Assembly (NCBI RefSeq): GCF_018598225.1
Contig: NZ_JAHESF010000002.1
Location: forward strand, 1-64,000
From: Chryseosolibacter histidinae
GTDB lineage: Bacteria; Bacteroidota; Bacteroidia; Cytophagales; Cyclobacteriaceae
Length of the DNA: 64,000 nucleotides
Direction: 5' to 3'
The notes under the pieces were generated by a model. The model was not told the origin of the DNA. It did not search any database and saw only the letters and a list, made by a program, of their open reading frames with translations. The translations under genes and the position numbers were made by a program. Positions within the stretch are counted from its first letter, which is position 1; each line of letters begins with the position of its first letter. Below, piece by piece: positions 17,554 through 26,289 of this stretch.

Positions 17554-20091
17554 ATGGTATTCGATTTAGATATGATCAAGGCCGTTTACAGGCAGCTACC
17601 GGAACGTATTGCCAAGGCCAGGAAAGCCGTTAATAAGCCCCTCACACTCTCAGAAAAAATACTGTATGCTCACCTTCACGAAGAGCAGACCGTGGGGAAT
17701 TTTGGCCGTGGCAAAACCTACGTAAACTTCGCACCTGACCGTGTGGCCATGCAGGATGCCACAGCACAGATGGCGCTGCTCCAGTTCATGTCTGCGGGCA
17801 TTCCCAAAGTGCGTGTGCCTTCCACCGTACATTGCGACCACCTCATCCTGGCCAAGGATGGCGCTAAAAAAGACCTTGCTGAATCACTGACGGCCAGCGG
17901 CGAGGTGTTCAACTTCCTTGAATCTGTTTCAAACAAATATGGCATCGGCTTCTGGAAGCCGGGTGCTGGTATCATCCACCAGGTGGTGCTCGAGAACTAC
18001 GGGTTCCCCGGCGGCATGATGATCGGTACCGACTCCCACACCGTGAACGCGGGCGGCCTCGGCATGATTGCAATCGGTGTAGGTGGCGCTGACGCTGTAG
18101 ACGTGATGGCAGGTATGCCCTGGGAGCTGAAATGGCCCAAGCTGATCGGTGTGAAGCTCACCGGCAAACTCAGCGGATGGTCGTCAGCCAAAGACGTGAT
18201 CCTGAAAGTGGCCGGCATCCTGACCGTAAAAGGCGGAACCGGAGCCATTGTAGAATATTTCGGTCCTGGTGCACTTACCCTTTCCTGTACCGGCAAAGGC
18301 ACGATCTGTAACATGGGTGCAGAGATCGGTGCAACCACATCGACCTTCGGTTACGACGAAAAAATGGCCCAGTACCTGCGTGGCACAGGCCGTAAAGAAG
18401 TTGCCGACCTCGCTGACAAAGTGAAGGAGCACCTCACCGGCGACCCTGAAGTGTACGCCGATCCTGAAAAATATTTCGACCAGGTGATCGAGATCGACCT
18501 GTCCACACTCGAGCCCCACGTCAACGGACCTTTCACACCTGACCGCGCCATACCGCTGTCTGAGTTCGCCGCTGAAGTGAAGAAGAACGGATGGCCTGAA
18601 AAGCTGGAAGTAGGTCTTATCGGCTCCTGTACCAACTCATCCTACGAAGATATCTCACGCTCGGCATCACTGGCCAAGCAGGCTGTTGACAAGAAGATCA
18701 AGGCCAGGGCAGAATTTACCATTACCCCCGGCTCCGAGCAGGTAAGGTATACGGTAGACCGCGATGGATACCTGGGGATCTTCGAAAAAATGGGTGGTGT
18801 AGTACTGGCCAACGCCTGTGGTCCCTGCATCGGGCAGTGGTCACGCCATACCAACGATCCCAACCGCAAGAACTCCATCATCACCTCATTCAACCGCAAT
18901 TTCGCGAAACGCAACGATGGTAACCCCAATACCCACGCCTTCGTGGCCTCACCGGAGATCACCACGGCGTTCGCTATTGCCGGCGACCTCACCTTCAACC
19001 CGATGAAGGATACCCTCCTCAACGATGAAGGCAAGGCTGTGAAGCTCGACGAACCGCTGGGCGTTGAGTTCCCGCCAAAAGGTTTTGACGTGAAGGATCC
19101 CGGATACCTCGCTCCGGCCAAAGATGGCAGCGGCGTGCGGGTGAAGATCGATCCGAAGTCTAACAGGCTTCAGGCATTGAGCCCTTTCGAACCCTGGAAC
19201 GGCAAGAACTACACTGGCCTGCGCCTGCTGATCAAGGCTAAAGGAAAGTGTACCACCGACCATATTTCCATGGCAGGTCCCTGGCTGCGTTTCCGCGGAC
19301 ACCTGGATAACATCTCGAACAATACGCTGACCGGTGCTATCAACAACTTCAACGACAAGCCCGATAGCGTTAAAAATCAGCTCACCGGTGAATACGGCCC
19401 AGTGCCGGCAACCCAGCGCGCCTACAAAGCCGCCGGAATCTCTTCGATCGTGGTGGGCGACCATAACTACGGCGAAGGTTCTTCACGCGAGCACGCTGCT
19501 ATGCAACCCCGCCACCTTGGCATCAAGGTGATCCTGGTGAAGTCGTTCGCCCGGATCCACGAAACCAACCTGAAGAAACAGGGCATGCTTGCCATCACTT
19601 TCTCGAACGAAGCTGATTACGACAAGATCCAGGAAGATGATATCATCGACATCACCGACCTGACCAGCTTTGCGCCCGAAAAGCAGCTCACACTGGTGCT
19701 GAACCACAAGGACGGATCCAAAGACACCATTAAAGTTAACCATACTTATAATGCTGGCCAGATCGAATGGTTCAAAGCAGGTTCTGCACTGAATCTGATG
19801 GCGAAGCAGATCGCAGCAGCTACAACGTTCAAGCAGTCTCCCAAGACCAGCGCGAAGAAGCCCAGCGCCAAGGCGTCGAAGCCCGCTAAAAAAGCGCCGG
19901 CCAAAGCAGCAGCGAAGAAGCCTGTAAAAGCCGCCAAGAAAGCCGCTACAAAAAAAGTAGCCAAGAAAGTGGTTGCTAAGAAACCGGCGAAAAAAGGACT
20001 GGTGAAAAAAGTAGTAGCTAAAGTGGTGAAAGCTGTGAAGAAGGTTATCGCGAAGAAAGGACAAGCTAAACCCGCTAAAAAGAAGCGCTAA
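17554..20091 (+). CDS. Aconitate hydratase with a lysine/alanine-rich histone-H1-like C-terminal tail
   Basis: An 845-residue mitochondrial-type aconitase that interconverts citrate and isocitrate in the TCA cycle. The [4Fe-4S] ligands are Cys359 (GSCTNSS), Cys422 and Cys425 (ACGPCIGQW), positions that match the mitochondrial enzyme to within one residue. The swivel domain carries [20 protein letters not shown] with the active-site SSREHA loop. The normal enzyme would end near residue 752 (NLMAKQ). Here about 93 more residues follow, roughly one third lysine and rich in alanine and proline ([20 protein letters not shown] and similar), like bacterial histone-H1-type tails. The frame is continuous, with no sign of a frameshift. 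The tail could bind nucleic acid or tether the enzyme. A rho-independent terminator follows. Confidence 0.95.
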   Translation: MVFDLDMIKAVYRQLPERIAKARKAVNKPLTLSEKILYAHLHEEQTVGNFGRGKTYVNFAPDRVAMQDATAQMALLQFMSAGIPKVRVPSTVHCDHLILAKDGAKKDLAESLTASGEVFNFLESVSNKYGIGFWKPGAGIIHQVVLENYGFPGGMMIGTDSHTVNAGGLGMIAIGVGGADAVDVMAGMPWELKWPKLIGVKLTGKLSGWSSAKDVILKVAGILTVKGGTGAIVEYFGPGALTLSCTGKGTICNMGAEIGATTSTFGYDEKMAQYLRGTGRKEVADLADKVKEHLTGDPEVYADPEKYFDQVIEIDLSTLEPHVNGPFTPDRAIPLSEFAAEVKKNGWPEKLEVGLIGSCTNSSYEDISRSASLAKQAVDKKIKARAEFTITPGSEQVRYTVDRDGYLGIFEKMGGVVLANACGPCIGQWSRHTNDPNRKNSIITSFNRNFAKRNDGNPNTHAFVASPEITTAFAIAGDLTFNPMKDTLLNDEGKAVKLDEPLGVEFPPKGFDVKDPGYLAPAKDGSGVRVKIDPKSNRLQALSPFEPWNGKNYTGLRLLIKAKGKCTTDHISMAGPWLRFRGHLDNISNNTLTGAINNFNDKPDSVKNQLTGEYGPVPATQRAYKAAGISSIVVGDHNYGEGSSREHAAMQPRHLGIKVILVKSFARIHETNLKKQGMLAITFSNEADYDKIQEDDIIDITDLTSFAPEKQLTLVLNHKDGSKDTIKVNHTYNAGQIEWFKAGSALNLMAKQIAAATTFKQSPKTSAKKPSAKASKPAKKAPAKAAAKKPVKAAKKAATKKVAKKVVAKKPAKKGLVKKVVAKVVKAVKKVIAKKGQAKPAKKKR

Positions 20092-20134
20092 GAGTAGAAG
20101 TTAGAATTTAGAATAGATTCAACTTTAAAAGCAC

Positions 20135-20167
20135 AAAAAGCTGACCATCACTGGTCAGCTTTTTTTA
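20135..20167 (+). terminator. Rho-independent terminator after aconitase
   Basis: AAAAAGCTGACCA, loop TCAC, TGGTCAGCTTTTTTT: a 13-bp stem with A-rich 5' flank and T tract. It can work for both the aconitase gene and the convergent Rnk-like gene. Confidence 0.9.
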
Positions 20168-20228
20168 TCACCATTCTCCTTCACAAATCACTATACTTGC
20201 GCGCCCCCACGCGCAAAGCATATATACG

Positions 20229-20636
20229 TCACAGGTGATAATGTCCTGAGGCTTCGGGCTGATATACCACTTTTTCGATCCTGAATTCTCCGATACCTGA
20301 TGGCGTTCTCCACCGCGCAATATCCCCTTCGCGGCCTCCGAATAACGCAATACCTATAGGCGAGAGCACCGATACCTTGCCGTTGACGCCTGCAGCCTCA
20401 TCCGGGTAAGTGACGGTGATCTCCGTAACACGGCCGCTGATAACTTCTCTCACCAGCACACGCGAGTTCATCGTTACCACGTTTCCGGGAACATGGGCTG
20501 GCGCCACCATCCTGGCGCGCTCGAGCTCCCGAATCAAAACACCCGCAATACCACCGGCCGGCTTACCTGAAGTTGTTCCTATCACGTTCAGGATGCGCTG
20601 GTAATCAGTCCTCGTAACACAAATTGCATTCTCCAT
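20229..20636 (-). CDS. GreA/GreB-family elongation factor-like protein (Rnk-like)
   Basis: A 135-residue protein with the GreA/GreB C-terminal domain: VTMNSRVLVREVISGRVTEI, VTYPDEAAGVNGKVSVLSPI and GIALFGGREGDIARWRTPSG. The N-terminal part is too short for the full coiled coil of GreA (TRTDYQRILNVIG...), as in Rnk, which binds RNA polymerase near the secondary channel without cleaving transcripts. It lies alone between convergent aconitase and a divergent kinase gene. Confidence 0.82.
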   Translation of the reverse strand: MENAICVTRTDYQRILNVIGTTSGKPAGGIAGVLIRELERARMVAPAHVPGNVVTMNSRVLVREVISGRVTEITVTYPDEAAGVNGKVSVLSPIGIALFGGREGDIARWRTPSGIGEFRIEKVVYQPEASGHYHL

Positions 20637-20805
20637 TCCTTACAAAATCAAAACTGTTCTTTGCAGGATCCGTGCCAGATTCAAAGCCCGGAATCAGCGC
20701 TGTTATGAGCATATTCGGCCAACGATCACTGGGGAGAAACTACCCACCAGGGGGAAATACCCCGGAACCTGACAAAGAATTCGGGCAGGGTGACGTTCCT
20801 GTTCT

Positions 20806-20813
20806 TACTTTTG
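20806..20813 (+). promoter_or_regulatory. TAnnTTTG -7 box of the histidine kinase gene
   Basis: TACTTTTG matches the Bacteroidota -7 consensus. Its first base is 15 bp from the ATG, so transcription would begin at or next to the start codon, giving a leaderless or near-leaderless message. No clear -33 TTG was assigned. Confidence 0.6.
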
Positions 20814-20820
20814 TATTGTT

Positions 20821-21954
20821 ATGATCAAAGCACCCCTAAACAGCGTCGAGTTCAAGCTTCAGGAGCGCCTGAAAGAATTGAAGTGTCTGTATGAGCTTTC
20901 CAGCATCGCCTGGGAAGCCGGCAACAACATTGCCGATATATTACAGAAGACCCTGGGCATACTTCCCTCGGCCATGCAGCACCCCACCCTCGCGGAAGCG
21001 CGCATCGTTGCAGATGACCAGGTTTTTGCCACTGCGGGCTTTCAACTTACCAGGCGACGCATCTCCTCTCCGTTGATCATCGATCAGAAGAAAAGAGGCA
21101 CGCTGGAGATAGGCTACCGGGCAGTAAAGAAGCCACAGACCTCCCATACATTTCTTACAGAAGAAAAAAGGCTGATCAAAGCGGTAGCCCGGGAGCTTTC
21201 ACTCATCATCAAACGGACCGCGGTAGAAGAAGAGAAGCACAATCTTCAACAGCAGCTCCGGCATTCGGAAAGATTGGCCTTCGTTGGCGAGCTTTCCGCC
21301 GGCATCGCCCACGAGCTTAACGAACCGCTCGGGCGGATCCTGGGGTTTGCCCAGCTCATCAAAAAGGAAGGCTCGCTCAATGAACAGCAGCACGAAGACA
21401 TCGAACGGATCCTCAAGGCATCGCTGTATGCACGCGAGGTCATTAAAAAGCTTATGATCTTTTCGCGGCAATTGCCCAGCCAGATCACCGCTGTAAACCT
21501 GAACGACATCGTGGAGAACATTCTTTACTTCATGGATGTGCGGTACCAGAGCCGGAAGATCAAGATCCAGCGGAAGCTTGACCGCCACCTGCCGAACATC
21601 GAGGCAGACGCCGTACAGCTAAGCCAGGTGCTGGTGAACCTGGTCACCAACGCCATTCACGCCATGTCCGGAGGCGGAGCGCTGCTGATCGAGACCGGAA
21701 AAAAAGGGAACCAGGTTACCCTGACCGTAAAAGATACCGGGCACGGTATGACGCCCGAGGTCAGAAAAAAGATCTTCGAGCCTTTTTTCACCACCAAACC
21801 TCCCGGCCAGGGTACAGGGCTTGGGCTTTCTGTGGTTCACGGCATTGTTGTGGCACACCACGGCAGCATCACTGTCAGGAGTACGCCGGGGAAAGGAACG
21901 AGGTTCGATATTACACTGCCGGCGGGGAGGAGAAAAGGAGTAAGGAGTAAGTAG
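20821..21954 (+). CDS. Soluble sensor histidine kinase, NtrB-like partner
   Basis: A 377-residue kinase without membrane segments. Residues 1-135 resemble a degenerate GAF-like sensor ([19 protein letters not shown]... [20 protein letters not shown]). The phospho-accepting His164 lies in [20 protein letters not shown]. The ATPase half shows [12 protein letters not shown] (N box), [11 protein letters not shown] (G1) and [12 protein letters not shown] (G2). It faces the NtrC-type regulator 236 bp downstream and should phosphorylate it. The last residues (GRRKGVRSK) and the TAG stop are written by a GGAGTAA repeat array, so the native C-terminus was likely shortened or replaced. Confidence 0.92.
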   Translation: MIKAPLNSVEFKLQERLKELKCLYELSSIAWEAGNNIADILQKTLGILPSAMQHPTLAEARIVADDQVFATAGFQLTRRRISSPLIIDQKKRGTLEIGYRAVKKPQTSHTFLTEEKRLIKAVARELSLIIKRTAVEEEKHNLQQQLRHSERLAFVGELSAGIAHELNEPLGRILGFAQLIKKEGSLNEQQHEDIERILKASLYAREVIKKLMIFSRQLPSQITAVNLNDIVENILYFMDVRYQSRKIKIQRKLDRHLPNIEADAVQLSQVLVNLVTNAIHAMSGGGALLIETGKKGNQVTLTVKDTGHGMTPEVRKKIFEPFFTTKPPGQGTGLGLSVVHGIVVAHHGSITVRSTPGKGTRFDITLPAGRRKGVRSK

Positions 21955-22153
21955 CAAGGAGTAAGGAGTAAGGAGTAAGTAGCAAGTAGTAAGAAGTAAG
22001 GAGCCAGGAGCCAGGAGTCAGAAGAGCGCAGGCAAGGGTCAAGTGATAGTGTTTTGCATTGAGATGAGAAAATAGGGATACGTAGGGAATCAAAGAAACG
22101 AGTAGTCTTGATCACAGCTCTAACTTCGTACCTCGTAAATCGTACTTCGTACT
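21936..22153. repeat. Chimaeric element: family B left arm, family C right arm
   Basis: Left side is a run of GGAGTAAGGAGTAAGTAGCA variants through GGAGCCAGGAGTCAGAAG. Right side is TTCGTACCTCGTAAATCGTA... ending ACTTCGTACT, the right arm of the AGTACGA family. The two arms are not complementary to each other, unlike most copies. It separates the kinase and regulator genes of one two-component system. Confidence 0.82.
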
Positions 22154-22190
22154 TGAAAAAGCTTGTGCCTATGGCTAAAAAAATAACAAC

Positions 22191-23522
22191 ATGAAAAAGA
22201 AAACACCAGTCAATGCCAGCGTACTCGTAGTAGATGATTCGATTGAGACGGTGGAGCTGATCAGGCGCAACCTGGTCTCGGCGGGCTACCAGGTGTATAC
22301 GGCACACGCGGTGCAGAGCGCCATCGCTATGCTTGAATCCATCCGTGTTGACCTTGTGATCACGGACCTCAAGATGCCCGATGGCAATGGGGTGCAGCTT
22401 GTTCAGCACGTATCGGAAAATTTCAAGGGGGTTGGCATCCTGGTGATCACGGCATTTCCCTCCATTGAAGGCGCCGTGCAGTCTATCAAGGTGGGCGCTG
22501 AAGAATACGTGGTAAAACCCTTCACCGACCAGGAGCTGTTCAGCGCCGTTGAACGTGTTCTGTCAAAGACCAGGCAATTCAAAAGAGCGGAGCCGGGCAG
22601 GCTTGTACCGCAGAACTTCGGCATCATCGGTGAATCAGAAGAAATGCTGAAGGTGTTCAAGACCATTGCCAAAGTGAAATCTACAACGGCCACCGTACTG
22701 ATCACCGGCGAAAGCGGAACGGGAAAAGAGCTGGTGGCACGCGCCCTGCATTATGGCGGCCACGCCTCAAACGCACCCTTCGTTCCCGTGAACTGTGCCG
22801 GCATTCCTGACTCGCTGCTCGAGAGTGAGCTGTTCGGCTACATGAAGGGCGCCTTTACAGGAGCAACGGAAACACGTGCCGGTTTTTTTCAGACCGCCGA
22901 TGGAGGCACCATCTTCCTCGATGAGATCAGCAACACCAGCCTCGCCATGCAGGCCAAGCTGCTGCGCGTGCTCCAGGAGAAGGAGTTCTACATGATCGGC
23001 TCCAAAAAACCGCACAAGGTGAATGTGCGTGTGATAGCAGCCACCAACGTAGACCTGATGCAGCTTGTGAAAAAAGGACTTTTCCGCGAAGACCTCTACT
23101 ACCGGCTCAACATCATTTCCATCGAGTTGCCTCCCCTCCGCGAGCGCGGCAACGACATCCTGTTGCTGATCAGCTTTTTTCTTACCCGCTACACACGCGA
23201 GCTGGGCAAAGATATGATCCACGTTACGTCAAAGGCCACGCAGGCCATGAAAGCCTACAGCTGGCCCGGCAATGTGCGGGAGCTGCAAAACCTCATTCAT
23301 CGCCTGGTGATCCTCGCAGACGATAATTCCATCGATGCGCCAGACCTCCCCGAGTCGTTCCGTTACTCTGCGCTGCGGTCAAAAGGGCTTGACCGAACAC
23401 TCGAAGAAGTGGAACGAGAATACATTACCAATGTGCTTGCCGCCAGCGCGAACAACCTATCACAGGCCGCCCGGGTTCTGGGGATTGACCGGAAAACGCT
23501 GAGAGAGAAGATGAAGAAATAG
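22191..23522 (+). CDS. NtrC-type sigma-54-dependent response regulator
   Basis: A 443-residue protein with three modules. The receiver (1-125) has Asp59 in VITDLKMPDGNG, the switch Thr in LVITAFPS and Lys in YVVKPF. The AAA+ domain (about 145-385) has Walker A GESGTGKE, GAFTGA for sigma-54 contact, Walker B GGTIFLDEIS and the arginine finger region FREDLYYRLN. The C-terminus is a Fis-type HTH (NNLSQAARVLGIDRKTLREK). It activates sigma-54 promoters when phosphorylated by the upstream kinase. Target genes are unknown. The TAG stop overlaps a family A element. Confidence 0.96.
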   Translation: MKKKTPVNASVLVVDDSIETVELIRRNLVSAGYQVYTAHAVQSAIAMLESIRVDLVITDLKMPDGNGVQLVQHVSENFKGVGILVITAFPSIEGAVQSIKVGAEEYVVKPFTDQELFSAVERVLSKTRQFKRAEPGRLVPQNFGIIGESEEMLKVFKTIAKVKSTTATVLITGESGTGKELVARALHYGGHASNAPFVPVNCAGIPDSLLESELFGYMKGAFTGATETRAGFFQTADGGTIFLDEISNTSLAMQAKLLRVLQEKEFYMIGSKKPHKVNVRVIAATNVDLMQLVKKGLFREDLYYRLNIISIELPPLRERGNDILLLISFFLTRYTRELGKDMIHVTSKATQAMKAYSWPGNVRELQNLIHRLVILADDNSIDAPDLPESFRYSALRSKGLDRTLEEVEREYITNVLAASANNLSQAARVLGIDRKTLREKMKK

Positions 23523-23650
23523 TTGCCAGTTACCGGTTGCCAGTTGCCAGTTGGTGCAGTGTTAATCGACGTCATGTCCAACTATCTAGTGATTGAGGTC
23601 CGAAACTATCAAAGTACACGGTCCTAAACCGGCAACCGGTAACTGGCAAC
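23521..23650. repeat. Inverted-arm element, family A
   Basis: Left arm AGTTGCCAGTTACCGGTTGC begins inside the TAG of the regulator gene (TAG spans 23520-23522). Right arm ends GGCAACCGGTAACTGGCAAC. Arms pair over about 25 bp; the centre is not shared with other copies. Confidence 0.88.
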
Positions 23651-23783
23651 CCCACTGGTGCATTTCACCCCACCTGTTCTAAAGCGCTCCACCCTGCGCG
23701 CTGTCATTCATCGACTACGCGTTCAAAACAGCGATTCCAGACTGGTATGCTTTTCGCAAACGCTTGTGAAAATAACAAGCGTC

Positions 23784-24086
23784 ATGGTTACCCTTGCAAC
23801 ATTACCCGAAGATATGCTTCATCGACTCTTTTCAAAGGCGATGAACAGCATTTGTTCTAACTGCGTACATGCCAGCTACTGCAAATACCGGAAGCGTACA
23901 AAAAAGACCATCGTACAATGCGAGCTCTATGATGCCGGCCTCGTGAGCAGCACAACATCTGCCGATCGCGTTGTGATGCAACAACCCGTCAATGTGAAAG
24001 GACTCTGCGCCAACTGTTCCAGGGCAAATCATTGTGTGTTGCAGAAAGAGCCGTCGGGAGTGTGGCACTGCGATGAATATGAATAA
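23784..24086 (+). CDS. Small protein with two cysteine clusters
   Basis: From ATG 23784 about 100 residues. Two similar blocks are seen: SICSNCVHASYCKYRK ... VQCELYD and GLCANCSRANHCVLQK ... WHCDEYE, each with CxxCx(6)C and a later Cys before an acidic-aromatic end. The duplicated four-Cys pattern suggests two zinc or iron-sulfur sites. The family is not recognised by name. An upstream in-frame ATG at 23658 would add 42 residues that look non-coding. It overlaps the next gene by 14 bp, so the two are translated together. Confidence 0.6.
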   Translation: MVTLATLPEDMLHRLFSKAMNSICSNCVHASYCKYRKRTKKTIVQCELYDAGLVSSTTSADRVVMQQPVNVKGLCANCSRANHCVLQKEPSGVWHCDEYE

Positions 24087-24486
24087 CAAAACATTGACAG
24101 ATATGATGAAGAAATTTTTTGAAAGACTCAGCCGAAAGAAGGCGAGAAACGGCAAATGGAAACAATTCAACAAGAATGCCGTGCTGGTGAGCGAAGGTTT
24201 TTACCTCAACAACCTCAAGCATGGCCGATGGAAATACTTCTATGATACGGGCGAGCTGGCCATCGAAGAGCATTATCTGCACGGCAAGCTCCATGGCGAC
24301 TACAGGTCGTACCACATCAATGGCAGCCTGATGAGTGAAGGGCACTACGCCAGCGATATGCGCGAAGGTTATTTTTACGTGTATGATGAACATCACAACC
24401 TGGTAAAAGAAATGCAGTTTGTAAACAACACTTTGGTAAAGGAGGAGGTAGCTGATCCGCAGCGGGCGCAGCTGAAACAGGCATGA
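24073..24486 (+). CDS. YwqK/MORN-like repeat protein
   Basis: About 137 residues. After a basic N-terminal helix (MMKKFFERLSRKKAR) it has repeating beta-hairpins of the MORN-variant kind: NGKWKQFNKNAVLVSEGFYL, NLKHGRWKYFYDTGELAIEE, GKLHGDYRSYHINGSLMSEG and REGYFYVYDEHHNLVKEM. Proteins of this type are often annotated as YwqK-family antitoxins, but no toxin gene is recognisable here. Start choice is between ATG 24073 (overlapping the Cys-rich gene) and 24103. It overlaps the next small gene by ATGA. Confidence 0.7.
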   Translation: MNMNNKTLTDMMKKFFERLSRKKARNGKWKQFNKNAVLVSEGFYLNNLKHGRWKYFYDTGELAIEEHYLHGKLHGDYRSYHINGSLMSEGHYASDMREGYFYVYDEHHNLVKEMQFVNNTLVKEEVADPQRAQLKQA

Positions 24487-24620
24487 AACATATCAGTGAA
24501 AGAACACCCGACTATATTCTTATCGTGCTGCTGATCCTGTATATCATTGGACATCCACTGCAGTCATGCTGGAACCGGAATGGTGCTGAAAAAACCAGGA
24601 CGGAAACACGCGTGAAATAA
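24483..24620 (+). CDS. 45-residue single-span membrane peptide
   Basis: MKHISERTPDYILIVLLILY... continues with IIGHPLQSCWNRNG and a charged tail (EKTRTETRVK). One hydrophobic helix of about 17 residues is flanked by charged ends. The ATG overlaps the preceding TGA as ATGA, a sign of translational coupling, which supports it as real despite its size. Function unknown; it is the third gene of the unit with the Cys-rich and YwqK-like proteins. Confidence 0.5.
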   Translation: MKHISERTPDYILIVLLILYIIGHPLQSCWNRNGAEKTRTETRVK

Positions 24621-24708
24621 TGCTTCAGCCCACCCGTGGCGAAGGTTAGGAAAGTTTCAAAATGCAGGCTCACGCGGTTAACGTGAAGGAAAAGAAGACA
24701 GGAAAACC

Positions 24709-24716
24709 TATCTTTG
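24709..24716 (+). promoter_or_regulatory. TAnnTTTG -7 box of the GNAT gene
   Basis: TATCTTTG begins 14 bp before the ATG, the same spacing as at the GH1 gene. The expected start of transcription coincides with the start codon, implying a leaderless message. Confidence 0.65.
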
Positions 24717-24722
24717 AACCTT

Positions 24723-25244
24723 ATGAACAAACCGTACAGCGTGAGAAACGCGCAACCTTCTGAATTTATGGAGATCGGCAAGCTTATGGTTCAGACCTAT
24801 TCGCAGCTCGAAGGGTTTCCCAAGGAATCGGAGCAACCGAATTATTACCGGATGCTTGCCAACGTGGGCGAGCTCACTGCTAAGCCGTATACCGAGATCC
24901 TTGTAGCCGTTTCCGTGGAGAACAGGATCGCCGGTGCGGTTGTTTATTTTGGCGATATGCAATTCTACGGATCCGGCGGAACTGCCACGCAAGAGCAAAA
25001 CTCGGCGGGCTTCAGACTGCTGGCCGTTGATCAGGCTGCCAGGGGCCAGGGCGTTGGCAAGCTGCTTACCAATGCGTGCATAAAAAAAGCCAGCGCGCAA
25101 AAGCTTCGTCAACTGATCATTCATACCACCATGGCGATGCAAACTGCGTGGAAGATGTATGAGCGCATGGGTTTTAAACGGTCACAAGACCTGGACTTCA
25201 TGCAGGGCGAGCTGCCTGTTTTCGGCTTTCGGTTACCGTTGTAA
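24723..25244 (+). CDS. GNAT-family N-acetyltransferase
   Basis: A 173-residue acetyltransferase. The acetyl-CoA site is RLLAVDQAARGQGVGKLLTN (motif A, with R/QxxGxG/A-like QGVGKL), followed by LIIHTTMAMQTAWKMYERMGF (motif B). The N-terminal half (VRNAQPSEFMEIGKLMVQTY) matches the usual GNAT start. Substrate unknown. ATG 24723 is preferred over TTG 24714, because the -7 promoter box overlaps the earlier codon. Stands alone, convergent with the NTF2-like gene. Confidence 0.85.
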   Translation: MNKPYSVRNAQPSEFMEIGKLMVQTYSQLEGFPKESEQPNYYRMLANVGELTAKPYTEILVAVSVENRIAGAVVYFGDMQFYGSGGTATQEQNSAGFRLLAVDQAARGQGVGKLLTNACIKKASAQKLRQLIIHTTMAMQTAWKMYERMGFKRSQDLDFMQGELPVFGFRLPL

Positions 25245-25267
25245 TTTATGAGAAGGCGAAGGCACGA

Positions 25268-25726
25268 TCAGATCAGTCCTTCTTCGCTCAGAGCCTTGTG
25301 TTCATCGCCTGTGACGTAAGCAAAGATCTTAGGACCTTCCTTGCGGAGCTGCACCATGTAGATCACTTCAAATGAGATATCACCTTTGCTATTGTCTCTC
25401 CTGGTGAAGGCACAATTCCACTGCACCCTTACCATGGCATGCATCTCATCGAGCATGATGATATCCTTTGACCGGATGTTCATGGACTGAACGCCGATCT
25501 TCTGGTAGAATTCCCAACCCTGCGGGATCACATCCCTGAACCGGGCGTCATTGGCACCGGCAATAACGCCTCTCGGGCTGGCCTCGATAAACTGTTCTGC
25601 AAAGGCATCGGCAGTTTCGTCAACATTGGTTTCTTGTCCGGTTATCGCATCGTTGAACCTGGCTTCATAGCGGGCGAAGAAATCATCCAATGTCTGCGCT
25701 CTCTTGTCCATAGCGATAGTTTCCAT
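25268..25726 (-). CDS. NTF2-like (SnoaL/DUF4440-type) protein
   Basis: A 152-residue protein with the cone-shaped NTF2-like pattern: long N-terminal helices (LDDFFARYEARFNDAI... ETADAFAEQFIEASPRG), then FQ/QGWEFYQKIGVQSMNIRS and beta strands HAMVRVQWNCAFTRRD and ISFEVIYMVQL ending in AYVTGDEH. Members bind small ligands or form isomerase-like pockets; nothing indicates a particular substrate. Alone on its strand. Confidence 0.65.
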   Translation of the reverse strand: METIAMDKRAQTLDDFFARYEARFNDAITGQETNVDETADAFAEQFIEASPRGVIAGANDARFRDVIPQGWEFYQKIGVQSMNIRSKDIIMLDEMHAMVRVQWNCAFTRRDNSKGDISFEVIYMVQLRKEGPKIFAYVTGDEHKALSEEGLI

Positions 25727-25788
25727 AGGGATTCTTTTTTCACTGCTCCCGCTAAATAATTATTCCGTCGCACGGCCACAAACAGTAA

Positions 25789-25833
25789 GCAGTTGGCGAC
25801 GCCGATAGTTGTCGGCAGCAGTAGGCAACAGTA
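25789..25833. repeat. Short family F (CAGTAGGC word) copy
   Basis: AACAGTAAGCAGTTGGCGAC followed by GCCGATAGTTGTCGGC, a degenerate form of the shared hairpin module, and CAGCAGTAGGCAACAGT. No distant partner arm was found. Confidence 0.6.
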
Positions 25834-26107
25834 TAAATTGCAAAGACAAATTTTATCTTCTGCAAAGCGGCGCTGTGCAACATCTCCATTCGATGGCATA
25901 ATAATTTTAGCAATAGGTGTGTTAGCCTCTTTAGGAGTGGTCGTAAGACCTGAGAACATATCCTTAAAACTTGCTCTGGGCAATGCCAGCGAAAGGAAAG
26001 AGATTAACCAAAGCCCCAGTCTTTAGGTTGGGGCTTTGTCTTTTATACCGATCTGTGGCAGCGGCCGCGAAATTTTGCGGTGTCATCGTTCCACACTCCC
26101 CAAAAAA
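25834..26107. other. Intergenic region with one hairpin, no gene seen
   Basis: Between two repeat elements upstream of the NTF2-like gene. Apart from the hairpin at 26009-26044 nothing convincing was found; the open frames crossing it have no coding character. Confidence 0.45.
26009..26044 (+). terminator. Orphan terminator-like hairpin
   Basis: CAAAGCCCCA, ten-base loop, TGGGGCTTTG, then TCTTTT: a 10-bp GC-rich stem with a weak T tract. No plus-strand gene precedes it, so it may end a non-coding transcript, or serve the minus-strand gene upstream. Confidence 0.4.
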
Positions 26108-26289
26108 AATAGGCAGTAGGCAAAGGGCAGTAAGCAACGTGTTGGCGTTGAAATTGGAGACCAGTGCTACGATTAACATTGCAAAATGCATGGAGTGAAT
26201 ACCGCTGGTTGAAAGTGCCGACGTACTTGCCTACTGCCCGATCGCCTGCAATCGTCCCGATAGCTACCGGGATTGCCTACTGCCTACTA
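26108..26289. repeat. Inverted-arm element, family F (CAGTAGGC word)
   Basis: Left arm AATAGGCAGTAGGCAAAGGG...; right arm TTGCCTACTGCCCGATCGCC... ending TTGCCTACTGCCTACTA. The right arm includes TCCCGATAGCTACCGGGAT, the shared hairpin module. It abuts the TAG stop codon of the minus-strand outer-membrane gene. Confidence 0.85.

Noticed and set aside
21936-22030. Possible CRISPR or tandem-repeat array (GGAGTAAGGAGTAAG...)
   Set aside because: Units are 7-8 bp and contiguous with small changes; there are no spacers of constant length and no cas genes.
25793-26198. Small frames between the NTF2-like and outer-membrane genes
   Set aside because: They consist of family F repeats and a hairpin; no domain or conserved residues.
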